A DNA stretch of 64,000 bases, taken from positions 62,001 to 126,000 of the forward strand of contig QCPW01000002.1 in the NCBI GenBank assembly GCA_003209655.1, given 5' to 3'. Source of the stretch: Prochlorococcus sp. AG-442-M23. GTDB lineage: Bacteria; Cyanobacteriota; Cyanobacteriia; PCC-6307; Cyanobiaceae. Made by a program: the position numbers and the translations under genes. Positions within the stretch are counted from its first letter, which is position 1. Each line of letters begins with the position of its first letter. Shown here piece by piece: positions 1-10,288 of this stretch. The notes beneath the pieces are model-generated. The model was not told the origin of the DNA and did not search any database. It saw nothing but the letters and a program-made list of their open reading frames with translations.

Positions 1-1
1 T

Positions 2-388
2 GGATGGGAAGATTTAGAGTTGGGAGAAAGATTAAAAAAAATTGGGACAAAATTAGTTAAATGTCCCAAAGCAGTAGGATTTCATTGGCACCCTCCTTTT
101 GATTGTGGACAAATTAAATCATTAATATCTCAGGAAAAAGAAAGAGCAAGGATGGCCTTGCTTTTTTATAAAAAACATTCAAATTTGAGAGTTAGATTTA
201 TGATCCAATTAACCCCTATTCATAATTTACTTTGGGAAATAATGTGCCTGGGGGGATTCATAACTATTAACAAACTATTTCCATTATTAAAATTTCTTAT
301 TTATTCAGGTAGAAATAGAATGGCATTAGAAATTGTAAGAATACCTCTTAATTTAATTTATGTTAGAGAACTGAGAAAATTAATATGA
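2..388 (+). CDS. Glycosyltransferase, family 2-like, C-terminal fragment
   Basis: The reading frame is open from base 2 to the stop at 388, so the gene starts left of the window. The first residues read GWEDLELGERLKKIG. This is the W-E-D-x-E-L-G-x-R-L motif of GT-A fold (family 2) glycosyltransferases, where the acidic residue is the likely catalytic base region. Two hydrophobic stretches follow, around LWEIMCLGGFITI and LNLIYV, suggesting membrane association. The substrate cannot be told from this fragment. An ATG at 20 exists but falls after the conserved motif, so it is not the true start. About 150 bases of non-coding sequence separate it from rpsB. Confidence 0.7.
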   Translation, partial: GWEDLELGERLKKIGTKLVKCPKAVGFHWHPPFDCGQIKSLISQEKERARMALLFYKKHSNLRVRFMIQLTPIHNLLWEIMCLGGFITINKLFPLLKFLIYSGRNRMALEIVRIPLNLIYVRELRKLI

Positions 389-475
389 ATTTAAAAGTTT
401 AATTTCATAAGCAAATTCTTTAAGGGATACTGATTGTTTGTTATAGTAAATAAAACTTAAAACCACACATCTGAC

Positions 476-532
476 AGTTTCGGGTGATTTAAATATTTAA
501 ATTTCCCGTCGGATGGAGGCTAACCCGAAACT
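476..532 (+). promoter_or_regulatory. Candidate structured leader of rpsB
   Basis: A perfect 10-base inverted repeat is present: AGTTTCGGGT at 476-485 and ACCCGAAACT at 523-532. It encloses a 37-base loop. The only good Shine-Dalgarno-like run, GGAGG at 515-519, lies inside this loop and is about 21 bases from the rpsB ATG, farther than usual. Autoregulation by r-protein S2 through its mRNA leader is known in other bacteria. That this hairpin does the same here is inference. Confidence 0.4.
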
Positions 533-540
533 TTTTAAAC

Positions 541-1245
541 ATGGCTGTTGTATCTCTATCTGAAATGATGGAAGCTGGTGCTCATTTTGGGCATCAAACT
601 AGACGTTGGAATCCCAAAATGTCTAAGTATATTTATTGCGCGAGAAACGGGGTTCATATTATTGACCTTGTTAAAACCGCTTTATGCATGAACAATGCTT
701 ATAAATGGACTAGGAATGCTGCAAAGAGTGGAAAAAGATTTCTTTTTGTTGGAACAAAGAAGCAAGCTTCAGATGTTGTCGCTCAAGAAGCAGCAAGGTG
801 TGGTGCTGCGTACGTAAATCAGAGGTGGCTAGGAGGTATGCTCACTAACTGGACTACTATGAAAGCTAGGATAGAAAGATTGAAAGATCTTGAAAGAATG
901 GAAAGCAGTGGTGCTATTGCTATGAGACCTAAAAAGGAAGCTGCTGTTTTGAGAAGAGAATTAGAGCGCTTGCAAAAATATTTAGGCGGTCTCAAAGGCA
1001 TGAGAAGATTACCCGACGTAGTTGTTCTTGTAGATCAAAGAAGAGAATCTAATGCTGTTCTTGAAGCTAGAAAATTAGATATTTCTTTGGTATCAATGTT
1101 AGATACTAACTGTGATCCTGATTTGTGTGAAGTTCCTATTCCATGCAATGATGATGCAGTGAGATCTGTTCAACTAATATTAGGACGACTTGCAGATGCA
1201 ATTAATGAGGGTAGAAAAGGTTCTAATGAGCAAAGAAAAAATTAA
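541..1245 (+). CDS. rpsB: 30S ribosomal protein S2
   Basis: S2 is a late-assembling protein of the small ribosomal subunit and binds S1 and 16S rRNA. The 234 residues match the family length. Recognisable S2 blocks are the N-terminal [14 protein letters not shown] (about 14-27), [11 protein letters not shown] (about 94-104) and the C-terminal [13 protein letters not shown]. The ATG start follows a leader with an inverted repeat. tsf follows 39 bases later, the usual rpsB-tsf pair, so the two are probably co-transcribed. Confidence 0.98.
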   Translation: MAVVSLSEMMEAGAHFGHQTRRWNPKMSKYIYCARNGVHIIDLVKTALCMNNAYKWTRNAAKSGKRFLFVGTKKQASDVVAQEAARCGAAYVNQRWLGGMLTNWTTMKARIERLKDLERMESSGAIAMRPKKEAAVLRRELERLQKYLGGLKGMRRLPDVVVLVDQRRESNAVLEARKLDISLVSMLDTNCDPDLCEVPIPCNDDAVRSVQLILGRLADAINEGRKGSNEQRKN

Positions 1246-1284
1246 TTCTACCCTTCAAAATAAACAAAAAATTTATCTTTATAA

Positions 1285-1941
1285 ATGGGAAACATTACAG
1301 CAAAATTAGTCAAAGATCTTAGAGATAAGACTGGAGCCGGCATGATGGATTGCAAAAAGGCTTTAAAGGAAACAGAGGGAAATGTTGAAAAAGCCCTAGA
1401 ATGGTTAAGAAAAAAAGGCATAGCAAGTGCTGAAAAGAAATCTGGAAGAGTTGCTGCAGAAGGTTCTATTGGCAGTTACATTCATACGGGTTCAAGAGTG
1501 GGAGTTCTATTAGAACTAAATTGTGAAACTGATTTCGTTGCTAGAGGTGATATCTTTCAATCTCTTTTAAAGGATGTATCAATGCAAGTAGCTGCATGTC
1601 CCAATGTAGAGTATGTATCTATTGATGAAATACCTAAAGATGTTGTGGAGAAAGAAAAAGCTATAGAAATGGGAAGAGATGATTTGTCTGGCAAGCCAGA
1701 AAATATTAAAGAAAAAATTGTTGAGGGAAGAATAGCTAAAAGATTAAATGAGTTAGTCTTGCTTTCTCAGCCTTATATAAAAGATAGTTCACTTACAGTT
1801 GAGGAACTAGTAACACAAGCCGCTGCAAAAATTGGTGAAAATATCAAAGTGAGGCGTTTTACAAGATATACATTAGGAGAGGGTATTGAAAAGAATGAAA
1901 TGGACTTTGCCGATGAAGTCGCTTCTTTAAAGTCAAACTAG
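1285..1941 (+). CDS. tsf: Translation elongation factor Ts
   Basis: EF-Ts is the guanine-nucleotide exchange factor for EF-Tu. The UBA-like N-terminus is clear, with [12 protein letters not shown] at about 17-28. The EF-Tu contact motif CETDFVARG lies at about 80. At 218 residues it is much shorter than the E. coli protein (283), as is usual in cyanobacteria. It lies downstream of rpsB. A protein of unknown function starts only 4 bases after its stop, suggesting one transcript. Confidence 0.97.
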   Translation: MGNITAKLVKDLRDKTGAGMMDCKKALKETEGNVEKALEWLRKKGIASAEKKSGRVAAEGSIGSYIHTGSRVGVLLELNCETDFVARGDIFQSLLKDVSMQVAACPNVEYVSIDEIPKDVVEKEKAIEMGRDDLSGKPENIKEKIVEGRIAKRLNELVLLSQPYIKDSSLTVEELVTQAAAKIGENIKVRRFTRYTLGEGIEKNEMDFADEVASLKSN

Positions 1942-1945
1942 AAAT

Positions 1946-3007
1946 TTGAATAATAGCATTAAAGTAAGGAACTCAAAAGAAGTGAAAATTCAGCTCAAGA
2001 GAGCTGAGGTGCAAAAAAATAAAATAATAAAAAATATTTATAAAGAATATGAGATTTATTTTACGATTGTTAGGGAATTCATCCTTTCTTCTGCCAAAAA
2101 AGGCATATTAGATATTTATTCAGACTTATCTATAGCTGATAGTAATTGTTCATTAAATAAAGGTGAAATATTTAACTTTTTAAATAACAATATAAGCTAT
2201 CTTATTAATTCAAAATTACCTTTATTAACTATTGAACAATTAAAGTTAGGAGATATTAGTGATCCCAAAAATCTACAATTAAATGAAAAATCATTAAAAG
2301 AATTGTTAGAAATTAAAGAATATCAAGAAGCAGGTTTTTATGATGAGAATCAACTTATTTCAACACAATCCTTTCAATTTAATTGCGATATCAATTCAAA
2401 TTCATACGAATATTATGAAATTCCAAGTGAAGACGAATCTTTATCCTTAAATTTAGATAAAAATATTTATATAGATGCTTGTTCTAAAAAATATAATTTT
2501 AAAAATATTAATTATGAAAAAAATATTCCTGATTCTGTTCTTCAAACAATAGATGAAACTAAATCTAATAAATTAAATTATGATAATGAAGTTAATGATT
2601 TATCCATATCAACTAATAATTTAAAATTCTTTCAAAATATTGATAAATCTTTTAGTCATTTATTATTGAAACTTTCATATAATATAAATCTAGAATTATT
2701 TAAAATAAATCTAATAAAGAAAACTTTAAGTGAAGATACATTTAAAATCTTATCTAATATTAATAAAGATAATATAATTCAATATCCTCATCCCTTCGTC
2801 ATTAAATATATTTTAGCTCCAAAGAAGTTATCAAATCATAGTAATAAATATTCTGATATCTTTTTATTTAACATGTCTTATATTGAATTAGAATTTAATA
2901 ATTTAGAACTTTCGATATGTAGAAATAATATAAATGAATTAAAAAATAGATTTAGATTAATAAATAAAAAACAACTATATTGGAAAAATAAGGAACTTTC
3001 CTTATAG
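1946..3007 (+). CDS. Conserved hypothetical protein between tsf and recG
   Basis: I do not recognise a family for this 353-residue protein. It is very rich in Asn, Ile, Lys and Ser, as expected from low-GC coding. It has a basic, probably helical N-terminus (about 9-35) and a low-complexity acidic middle (about 120-230). No signal peptide or membrane segment is evident. The start is a TTG 4 bases after the tsf stop, and recG begins 37 bases downstream, so it probably sits in the same operon. The long open frame and position support a real, fast-evolving gene. Confidence 0.75.
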   Translation: MNNSIKVRNSKEVKIQLKRAEVQKNKIIKNIYKEYEIYFTIVREFILSSAKKGILDIYSDLSIADSNCSLNKGEIFNFLNNNISYLINSKLPLLTIEQLKLGDISDPKNLQLNEKSLKELLEIKEYQEAGFYDENQLISTQSFQFNCDINSNSYEYYEIPSEDESLSLNLDKNIYIDACSKKYNFKNINYEKNIPDSVLQTIDETKSNKLNYDNEVNDLSISTNNLKFFQNIDKSFSHLLLKLSYNINLELFKINLIKKTLSEDTFKILSNINKDNIIQYPHPFVIKYILAPKKLSNHSNKYSDIFLFNMSYIELEFNNLELSICRNNINELKNRFRLINKKQLYWKNKELSL

Positions 3008-3044
3008 ATATTTAATTAATATCTAATTTTATCTTTCTGATAAA

Positions 3045-5501
3045 GTGAATTATAGTAAAGAATACATAGATTTAATAAAGAATTGGATAAGACCACTTCA
3101 AAAATCTCTTACTCTTGAATCAGAAAATAAATTTTCAAATTTACTTGGTAGAAAACAATTTTTTAATGATTATCTCTATGAATCATTAGGTAATATAGAA
3201 AATCTAAAATTAACCGAAGAATTTATTGAATTATTTAGTCAATTTAAAATTAGATATTATGAATATGATAATTTAGATACTAATCAAAGAAAAAGACTTG
3301 TAATTGATACTAGAAAAAGTCTATTTAAGTTAGGTAAATCTATTGATGTATATATTTCTGATAAAAAAAATAGTAGTTATTATTCAAAAATCATAGATTC
3401 TAATCTATCTTTAAAATCAGATATTGGCTTAATAAAAAATATTGGCAAGGTTAATAAAAATAAGCTAAATGAATTAGGGATTTTTAATATAAAAGACTTA
3501 ATCAACTATTTCCCAAGAACTTATTTAGATTATACAAATAGAGTTAAAATAAATAATTTAAAACCAGATAATTTATATACTTGTATAGCTACAATTAAAA
3601 AGTTTTTTATTTATAAAAGTCAAAAAAATAGTAATTTATCAATAATGAACATAGTTATTTTCGATGAGACCGCATCTATAAAAGTTACAAAATTTTTTTT
3701 AGGAAAAAGATTTAGATCCTATTCTTTTTTTTCATCTCAGAAGTCTTTATTTGCGCCTGGTACCAAATTAGCTGTTTCCGGGAAAGTCAAAGTATCTGAG
3801 TATGGAAAGAATTTTGTGGACCCACAAATTGAAATTCTAAACAATAATGATGAATCTCTTAATTTTTCTGGAAAGATTATGCCTTTATATTCCCTATCAG
3901 AATCTTTTTCAAATATGAGTTTTATAAAATTGATTAAAAAAGTAATTATTTATTCAAAATATTATCCAGACTTGCTTACTAAAAAACAACTTAATTCATT
4001 ATCTTTATTATCAAAAAGTGAATCCTTAATAAATATACATTTACCTCCAAATCAGGAAGCTTTAACCAAATCAAAAAAAAGATTGTTATTTGATGAATTA
4101 TTCCTCTTACAAATGAAGTTTTTATTGAGAAAAAGAAAGAATAATAAAAAATTTACGACAAATAAATTAATTCAAAAAAAATTTTTACTTCAAGATTTTT
4201 TAAATAAAGTTCCTTTTCAATTAACGAAGTCTCAGGAAAAGGTAATTGATGAAATTAAATATGATTTATTAGACTCGTCCCCTATGTCTAGATTACTACA
4301 GGGAGATGTTGGTAGTGGTAAAACTATTGTTGCAATTATTTCTCTTTTGCTTGTCCTAGAAAAAAATCAGCAAGGAGCATTAATGGTCCCTACTGAAGTT
4401 CTTGCTACACAGCACTATAAAAATTTAATAGCTTATTTAAACCCACTTTTCGTTTCGGTAGAACTTCTTACAGGTAATACCCCATCAAAAAAGAGAAAAG
4501 AAATACTAACGAATTTAAAAAATGGGATGGTAGATATTCTTGTTGGTACCCATGCATTATTTGAAGATAAGGTCATTTTTAATTCATTAGGGATGGTAGT
4601 AATAGATGAACAACATAGGTTTGGGGTCACACAAAGAAACCGATTACTTAAAAAAGGTGACAATACTAATTTGTTATCAATGACAGCTACTCCAATACCC
4701 AGGACTCTTGCTTTATCCCTTTATGGTGATTTAGATATTAGTCAGATTACAGAACTCCCCCCAGGAAGAGTTCCAATAACTACAAAAATAATTTCAGAAG
4801 ATGAGTTAGAGGATTTATTTAAAAATGTTGTGGATGAAATACAAAAAGGAAAGCAAGCTTATGTAATTTTGCCATTAATTGAGGATTCTGAAAAAATGAA
4901 CCTAAGTTCTGCAAAAAAAATTTTTAAATATCTATCAGAGAAGATCTTTAAAAAAAATAGGGTTGGACTATTACACGGAAAATTAAACTCTGAAGAAAAG
5001 AAAAATGTAATTAATTCATTCATAAGAAATGAAATTAGTATTTTAGTTTCTACAACAGTTATTGAGGTTGGAATTGATGTGCCTAATGCATCTATTATGT
5101 TTATTTATAACTCGGAAAGATTTGGGTTGTCTCAGTTGCATCAATTAAGAGGGAGAGTTGGTAGAGGATCGCATAAATCATTTTGCTACTTAGTAACGTC
5201 TGAAAATAACGGTTCAGAAAATAAAAGACTAGGTGTTTTAGAAAAATCTAATGATGGTTTTTATATCGCGGAAAAAGATTTAGAATTGAGAGGACCAGGC
5301 CAACTATTAGGATATAAACAGTCAGGATTACCAGATTTTGTATTGGATAACTTACCAAATAATAAAATTTTAATTGAGATGGCACGGGAAGAGGCTATGA
5401 AGGTAATAAACGATGATCCGGATTTAAGAAATAATATTTTATTGAGAAATTTACTAATTGATAATTCTGAAAACAAATTTATACATGATTTTTTAAATTA
5501 A
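3045..5501 (+). CDS. recG: ATP-dependent DNA helicase RecG
   Basis: RecG remodels stalled replication forks and Holliday junctions. The order of parts fits RecG. An N-terminal extension of about 120 residues, typical of cyanobacterial and plant forms, is followed by the wedge/OB domain (about 165-260). The helicase core follows, with Walker A GDVGSGKT at about 421, VIDEQHRFG at about 518, SMTATPIPRT at about 545 and LRGRVGRG at about 701. The length is 818 residues. The start is GTG at 3045. The N-terminal 150 residues are AT-rich and less conserved in appearance than the core. Confidence 0.97.
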   Translation: MNYSKEYIDLIKNWIRPLQKSLTLESENKFSNLLGRKQFFNDYLYESLGNIENLKLTEEFIELFSQFKIRYYEYDNLDTNQRKRLVIDTRKSLFKLGKSIDVYISDKKNSSYYSKIIDSNLSLKSDIGLIKNIGKVNKNKLNELGIFNIKDLINYFPRTYLDYTNRVKINNLKPDNLYTCIATIKKFFIYKSQKNSNLSIMNIVIFDETASIKVTKFFLGKRFRSYSFFSSQKSLFAPGTKLAVSGKVKVSEYGKNFVDPQIEILNNNDESLNFSGKIMPLYSLSESFSNMSFIKLIKKVIIYSKYYPDLLTKKQLNSLSLLSKSESLINIHLPPNQEALTKSKKRLLFDELFLLQMKFLLRKRKNNKKFTTNKLIQKKFLLQDFLNKVPFQLTKSQEKVIDEIKYDLLDSSPMSRLLQGDVGSGKTIVAIISLLLVLEKNQQGALMVPTEVLATQHYKNLIAYLNPLFVSVELLTGNTPSKKRKEILTNLKNGMVDILVGTHALFEDKVIFNSLGMVVIDEQHRFGVTQRNRLLKKGDNTNLLSMTATPIPRTLALSLYGDLDISQITELPPGRVPITTKIISEDELEDLFKNVVDEIQKGKQAYVILPLIEDSEKMNLSSAKKIFKYLSEKIFKKNRVGLLHGKLNSEEKKNVINSFIRNEISILVSTTVIEVGIDVPNASIMFIYNSERFGLSQLHQLRGRVGRGSHKSFCYLVTSENNGSENKRLGVLEKSNDGFYIAEKDLELRGPGQLLGYKQSGLPDFVLDNLPNNKILIEMAREEAMKVINDDPDLRNNILLRNLLIDNSENKFIHDFLN

Positions 5502-5560
5502 GACCTCATATTTGTTAATTTTATAAAATATGCAAATATAAGATTATTAGGATAAATCTA

Positions 5561-6247
5561 TTGAAAATTTGGAATGAAATACCAATTGAAGAGAATAAAG
5601 ATAAATTAATAGATATACCTAGTTGCTTTAAATTTTTTAGTCCTCATCCTTATTATTGTTTGGGTGCTCCTTATAATCTAGATAAGGGTATTTGGAAATT
5701 AAGAGAGGAAGTTGTTAAAAGATTAATAAAAGTAAATGACTATTTAAAATTAAAAAATAATGGTTTTTACCTTTTGATTTATGACAGTTGGCGACCTATC
5801 GAAGTGCAAGAATTTATGTTCAATAGAGAATTTAGGTTGGCGTGTGAAAGGTTAGATATTGATGCTTCTGTAAAAGATATGGCAAGATATCCCTTGATAA
5901 AAAAGAAAGTCGAGGAATATTGGGCATACCCATCGTTTGATAAAAGATTTCCTCCGCCTCATTCAACTGGAGGCGCTTTGGATATTACTTTGAGTGATAA
6001 ATACGGTAATATTGTAAATATGGGAAGTGATATTGATCAGATGGATGAAAAATCAAAACCAGATTTTTATAATAATGTTGATAAGGAAGAGGCAATTATC
6101 TATAACGATAGAAGAAATTTATTAAAAGAAATTATGCTTGAATTTGAATTCGTCCAGCATCCTAATGAATGGTGGCATTTTAGTTATGGGGATCAATTAT
6201 GGGCTTGGAAGAATAAAAAAGCTAGTGCTATATATGGAAAAATCTAA
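5561..6247 (+). CDS. D-alanyl-D-alanine dipeptidase (VanX/DdpX family, M15D)
   Basis: This is a zinc dipeptidase family that cleaves D-Ala-D-Ala. The motifs are SWRPIEVQEFM (about 76-86), the zinc-binding HSTGGALDITL (about 133-143; His and Asp ligands) and EWWHFSYG (about 204; catalytic Glu and third His ligand). The 228 residues fit the family. There is no signal peptide, so it is probably cytoplasmic, and turnover of peptidoglycan precursors or peptides is more likely than vancomycin resistance. The start is TTG. It converges with sir, with 3 bases between the stops. Confidence 0.9.
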   Translation: MKIWNEIPIEENKDKLIDIPSCFKFFSPHPYYCLGAPYNLDKGIWKLREEVVKRLIKVNDYLKLKNNGFYLLIYDSWRPIEVQEFMFNREFRLACERLDIDASVKDMARYPLIKKKVEEYWAYPSFDKRFPPPHSTGGALDITLSDKYGNIVNMGSDIDQMDEKSKPDFYNNVDKEEAIIYNDRRNLLKEIMLEFEFVQHPNEWWHFSYGDQLWAWKNKKASAIYGKI

Positions 6248-6250
6248 ACC

Positions 6251-8041
6251 TTAATCAATTTCTTTTAGTAAATTTATAGTTAAAGAATCATTTTGATTAT
6301 TTATAAAATCCCCAAAATCTTCCCCCGAATTACTTTTCTTCCAGCATTCTAATAGAGGTTTAATGGTTTTTTCTAAATCATCAAGATCCATGCTCTGTAA
6401 GTAAGGCTTGGCTAACCTTTGGAGGTTTTTACTGCCTCCTAACCATAATTGATATTTGTTTTGTCCACTACCAACAAGAGCTAGTTCTGCCATATAAGGT
6501 CTTGTACATCCGTTTGGACATCCTGTCATTCGAAATAATATTGTCTTTTCTATGTTCATGTCATTTAGTAACTTTTCTATTCTAGTTAGTATTTGAGGTA
6601 AAATTCTCTCAGCTTCGGTAATGGCTAATCCGCAAAGAGGAAGGGCCGGACATGCTAAAGCATGTCTTTGGATTTCATTAATATCGTTAAGATTTTTATA
6701 TCCAATCTTAATTAAAGCCTTGTTAATTTTATTTTTGTTTTCATTAAGAATATTACAAAGCAAGATATCCTGATTCGGAGTAAGCCTTATATCAAGATCA
6801 TTTTCTTTGACAATATCTTTTATGAGTGATTTCTTATTTCCAGAGAGTCTTCCTGATAATAAAGGTAATCCAACAAATGAATAATCTTTATTTTGTTTAT
6901 GCCACCCTAGATAATCAATTAATTTATTTTCGGGTTCTTTTCTTAAAGGCATTATTTCTTTTTTAAAGTACTTATCTGAAAGTATTTTTTTAAACCATTT
7001 TATACCTTTCCTATGCAGAAGGTATTTCATTCTTGAATTTTTCCTTGATTTTCTATCACCATAATCTCTTTGTACGGCAACGATACTTTGAATTAATTCA
7101 TAGATGTCATTATTTGGTACATAACCAAGTGGATCTGCAATTCTTGCAAATGTCTCTTCATTTTTATGAGTTCTACCCATCCCTCCACCAACATAAAAAT
7201 TACAGCCTTCCAATTCTCCCTCTTTTGAAGTGAATGCGACTATTCCAATATCATTGGTAAGAAGATCAACAGAATTATCACCTGGTACAGTGACAGCACA
7301 TTTAAACTTTCTTGGCAGGTATGTAGAACCATAAAGGGGCTCCTCTTTGGTCCCGCTAAAAACATTCTCTGTAAACTGTAACTTTCTATTCTTAGTAATT
7401 TCTTTATCTGGTTTTATTTTATATTCCAAATCTCCGTCAGCCCAAAGTTCTAAAAATGTTCCTTGTCCTGCTACAGGCGTTAAAAGGTCAGCAACCTTAA
7501 CTGCTAAAGTTCTTGCTGTTATGTATTCCGGCGTTTCAAAAGGCGCTGCTGGAGCCATAACATTTCTATTTATGTCTCCACACGCAGCTAATGTGGATCC
7601 CATAGAACTTACTATAGATTGAATAACTTCCTTAAGATTGTCTTTCCTAATTCCATGCATTTGGAAGGCTTGTCTTGTTGTAGCCCTAAGCGTGCCGTTA
7701 CCAAGTTCATCAGATAATTTATCTAAAGCTATAAATAATTTTCCAGGTATTTCCCCCCCAGGACTTCTAAGCCTGAGCATCATCTGCCAATCTTTATTTT
7801 TGCCAGGTCGTCTATTTTCTCTATTGTCTTGTTGATAACTTCCATGAAATTTCAATAACTGAACAGCGTCATTTGTAAAATGGTCGCTTTCATTTTTTAA
7901 TTCACTCGCGAGCGGTTCCTTCAGAAATTGACTATCTTTCTTAAAATTCTCAAATTTAGAAACTTCTAGACCATTTGCTAAACAAACAGTATCTTGTTTG
8001 GTAATTTCTTTTTTCTTTTTTACTTTCTCAACTTTGATCAA
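6251..8041 (-). CDS. sir: Sulfite reductase, ferredoxin-dependent
   Basis: The enzyme reduces sulfite to sulfide with six electrons from ferredoxin during sulfate assimilation. It carries siroheme coupled to a [4Fe-4S] cluster. The cluster ligands are visible as ACPALPLCGL (C-x5-C, about 464-471) and TGCPNGCTRPY (C-x3-C, about 506-511). Duplicated ferredoxin-like half domains are recognisable, with LRSPGGEIPG and TTRQAFQMHG in the first half. The 596 residues fit plant and cyanobacterial Sir. Conserved Arg/Lys positions around the active site favour sulfite over nitrite reductase. It is transcribed away from glyS. Confidence 0.95.
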   Translation of the reverse strand: MIKVEKVKKKKEITKQDTVCLANGLEVSKFENFKKDSQFLKEPLASELKNESDHFTNDAVQLLKFHGSYQQDNRENRRPGKNKDWQMMLRLRSPGGEIPGKLFIALDKLSDELGNGTLRATTRQAFQMHGIRKDNLKEVIQSIVSSMGSTLAACGDINRNVMAPAAPFETPEYITARTLAVKVADLLTPVAGQGTFLELWADGDLEYKIKPDKEITKNRKLQFTENVFSGTKEEPLYGSTYLPRKFKCAVTVPGDNSVDLLTNDIGIVAFTSKEGELEGCNFYVGGGMGRTHKNEETFARIADPLGYVPNNDIYELIQSIVAVQRDYGDRKSRKNSRMKYLLHRKGIKWFKKILSDKYFKKEIMPLRKEPENKLIDYLGWHKQNKDYSFVGLPLLSGRLSGNKKSLIKDIVKENDLDIRLTPNQDILLCNILNENKNKINKALIKIGYKNLNDINEIQRHALACPALPLCGLAITEAERILPQILTRIEKLLNDMNIEKTILFRMTGCPNGCTRPYMAELALVGSGQNKYQLWLGGSKNLQRLAKPYLQSMDLDDLEKTIKPLLECWKKSNSGEDFGDFINNQNDSLTINLLKEID

Positions 8042-8128
8042 GGGACCAAAACATATCTCTTTTTATACATTAGCGAAAAGCTTATTTAACCGGTAGTAAA
8101 TTATAGTTGTAATAGCCATAATTTTTTC

Positions 8129-10288
8129 TTGTCAAAATATTTACTTGAGATAGGTACAGAAGAGTTGCCAGCAAATTTTTCTCATTCTGTAGTAAACCAA
8201 ATTAAATCTTTAATAAAATTTGAATTTGATAAAAAACTTATCAAATATAAAGATATTATTTGCACTTCCACACCAAGAAGAATAGTGCTATTTCTTGAAG
8301 GCTTAGTTGACTATTCTGAAGATACGACATTAATAAAAAAAGGTCCTAAAGCAACCACTGCATTTATAAATGGAGTCCCAACTAATGCTGCTTTAGGTTT
8401 TGCAAATAGTTTAGGAATAAATATAGAAGACCTTGAAATAAAAGAAACAGAAAAGGGTGATTTTGTATTTGGGAAAAAAATTGAGAAAGGAAAGTCTACA
8501 AGGTCTACTTTATCTTCAATAATTCCTAAATTAATAAAAAATTTGCAAGGGCCCAGATTTATGAAATGGGGATATAGTGACTTTAAATTTTCAAGACCTA
8601 TCAGATGGGTTGTCTCACTTTATAATGATGAAATTCTTGACTTTCTATTAGATGAATTAGATCCTAAGATCTCCATAGGTAATAAATCAAGAAGTCACCG
8701 ATTATTTAATAAAGTTATAGAAATTAATAGTCCAGACAATTATTTTGAATTAATGGCAAAAAATGGAGTGCTGGTTAAAAGAAAGGAAAGGAAAGATAAA
8801 ATTTTAAATCTTATAAATCTAGAATCTGAATCGGAAAATTTAAAACCTGATCTCTCTGAAGATTTACTTAACGAGCTTACTGATTTAGTTGAATCACCTA
8901 GTCTAATAAAAGGTAGTTTTGATAAACTTTTTCTTAGTTTACCTGTTGAAGTCCTCTCAACAGTAATGAAAAGTCATCAACGATATATCCCTCTACTGAA
9001 AAAAAATATAATATTTTCTAAATTAGAATTGAGTTCTGAAAGAATTATAAGTACAAATTTCCTTGTCATTTCGAATGGTTTAAAAGAATCTAATAATATT
9101 ATTTCTAGAGGGAACGAAAAGGTATTAAAGGCAAGATTTTCTGACGCAAAGTTTTTTGTAGAGAGTGATAAACAAGTTTCTTCCAATGAAAGAAATCAAA
9201 AACTAAAATCTGTTTCTTATTTAAAGGGAATGGGTAATGTTTTTGAAAGGGTAGAAAGAATTCAGGTTATTGTAGAAAAGATAATAAAGTTTTTAAATGA
9301 CCAATCTTTAGATAGTAAACAAATAAAAGAGGCTGCAAGGAACTGCAAAAACGATTTATGTAGTGAAATCGTTTATGAATTTCCTGAATTGCAGGGGATA
9401 ATGGCAGGAAAATATTTACGAAATGAAGGCTTCAGTAAGGAAATTTGTATAGCTGTATCTGAACATTATCTGCCTTGTTTTTATAAAGATGATTTACCTT
9501 CTACAAAATACGGAGCTATTGTTTCAATTTCTGACAAGATAGAAACTTTAATAAGCATATTTATTTCTGGGAAAAGACCAAGTGGTTCATCTGACCCTTA
9601 TGCATTAAGAAGAAATTTGAATGGGATTATTCTAATTATTTGGCAATTTGAGCTGGATTTATCAATTGAAAATATTTTTGAGGAACTTCTCAAATATTGG
9701 AAAGTTTCTCTACCAAATTTAAAGTTTGAGAAAGAAAAAGTTTTAAATGATTTAATTGAATTTTCTAATCAAAGAATTGTTAACCATCTTGAAGAATTAT
9801 CAATTGATAAGGATTTAATTAAAGCAACCTGTTTTATGAACCCCTCTAATGCAAAAGAAAGAATCATTAATATTTTGGATTTAAAAAATAGAATTAATGC
9901 AATTATAAAACTTAGAAAAAAAGCAAATTTTCCTGAAATTCAAAAAGTAATCTCTAGAATTAGTAAACTTGCTGAAAATGGAAAACTTAATACAACAATA
10001 TTTTCATCTTTAGATTATGTAAATCCAGATCTTTTTGAAAAAGATTGCGAAAATAAGGTATTTGAATTTATTAAAGAAATAGAAAGTCTGATTTCCTTAG
10101 CAAGTTTTGATTACTTTAAACTTTTTAATCTATTTGAAATCAATACTAGAAATCTTAATGAACTTTTTGATAATGAAAAGGGTGTGCATATTATGGCAGA
10201 AAATCCTGAAATTAGAGATAATCGACTAAATTTACTATGCTTGATAAGGAATTACTCTTTAAAAATTGCTGACTTCAGACTTCTTTAA
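8129..10288 (+). CDS. glyS: Glycyl-tRNA synthetase beta subunit
   Basis: This is the beta chain of the alpha2-beta2 bacterial glycyl-tRNA synthetase and carries tRNA-recognition functions. The N-terminus has the family signature LLEIGTEELPANF (about 5-17). Other signatures are MKWGYSDFKFSRPIRW (about 148-163) and the HD-like region KNDLCSEIVYEFPELQGIMAGKY. The C-terminal DALR-like anticodon-binding region ends with AENPEIRDNRLNLL. At 719 residues it has the normal length. The start is TTG. The glyQ alpha gene is not in the window. It converges with chlP with a 4-base overlap. Confidence 0.97.
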   Translation: MSKYLLEIGTEELPANFSHSVVNQIKSLIKFEFDKKLIKYKDIICTSTPRRIVLFLEGLVDYSEDTTLIKKGPKATTAFINGVPTNAALGFANSLGINIEDLEIKETEKGDFVFGKKIEKGKSTRSTLSSIIPKLIKNLQGPRFMKWGYSDFKFSRPIRWVVSLYNDEILDFLLDELDPKISIGNKSRSHRLFNKVIEINSPDNYFELMAKNGVLVKRKERKDKILNLINLESESENLKPDLSEDLLNELTDLVESPSLIKGSFDKLFLSLPVEVLSTVMKSHQRYIPLLKKNIIFSKLELSSERIISTNFLVISNGLKESNNIISRGNEKVLKARFSDAKFFVESDKQVSSNERNQKLKSVSYLKGMGNVFERVERIQVIVEKIIKFLNDQSLDSKQIKEAARNCKNDLCSEIVYEFPELQGIMAGKYLRNEGFSKEICIAVSEHYLPCFYKDDLPSTKYGAIVSISDKIETLISIFISGKRPSGSSDPYALRRNLNGIILIIWQFELDLSIENIFEELLKYWKVSLPNLKFEKEKVLNDLIEFSNQRIVNHLEELSIDKDLIKATCFMNPSNAKERIINILDLKNRINAIIKLRKKANFPEIQKVISRISKLAENGKLNTTIFSSLDYVNPDLFEKDCENKVFEFIKEIESLISLASFDYFKLFNLFEINTRNLNELFDNEKGVHIMAENPEIRDNRLNLLCLIRNYSLKIADFRLL

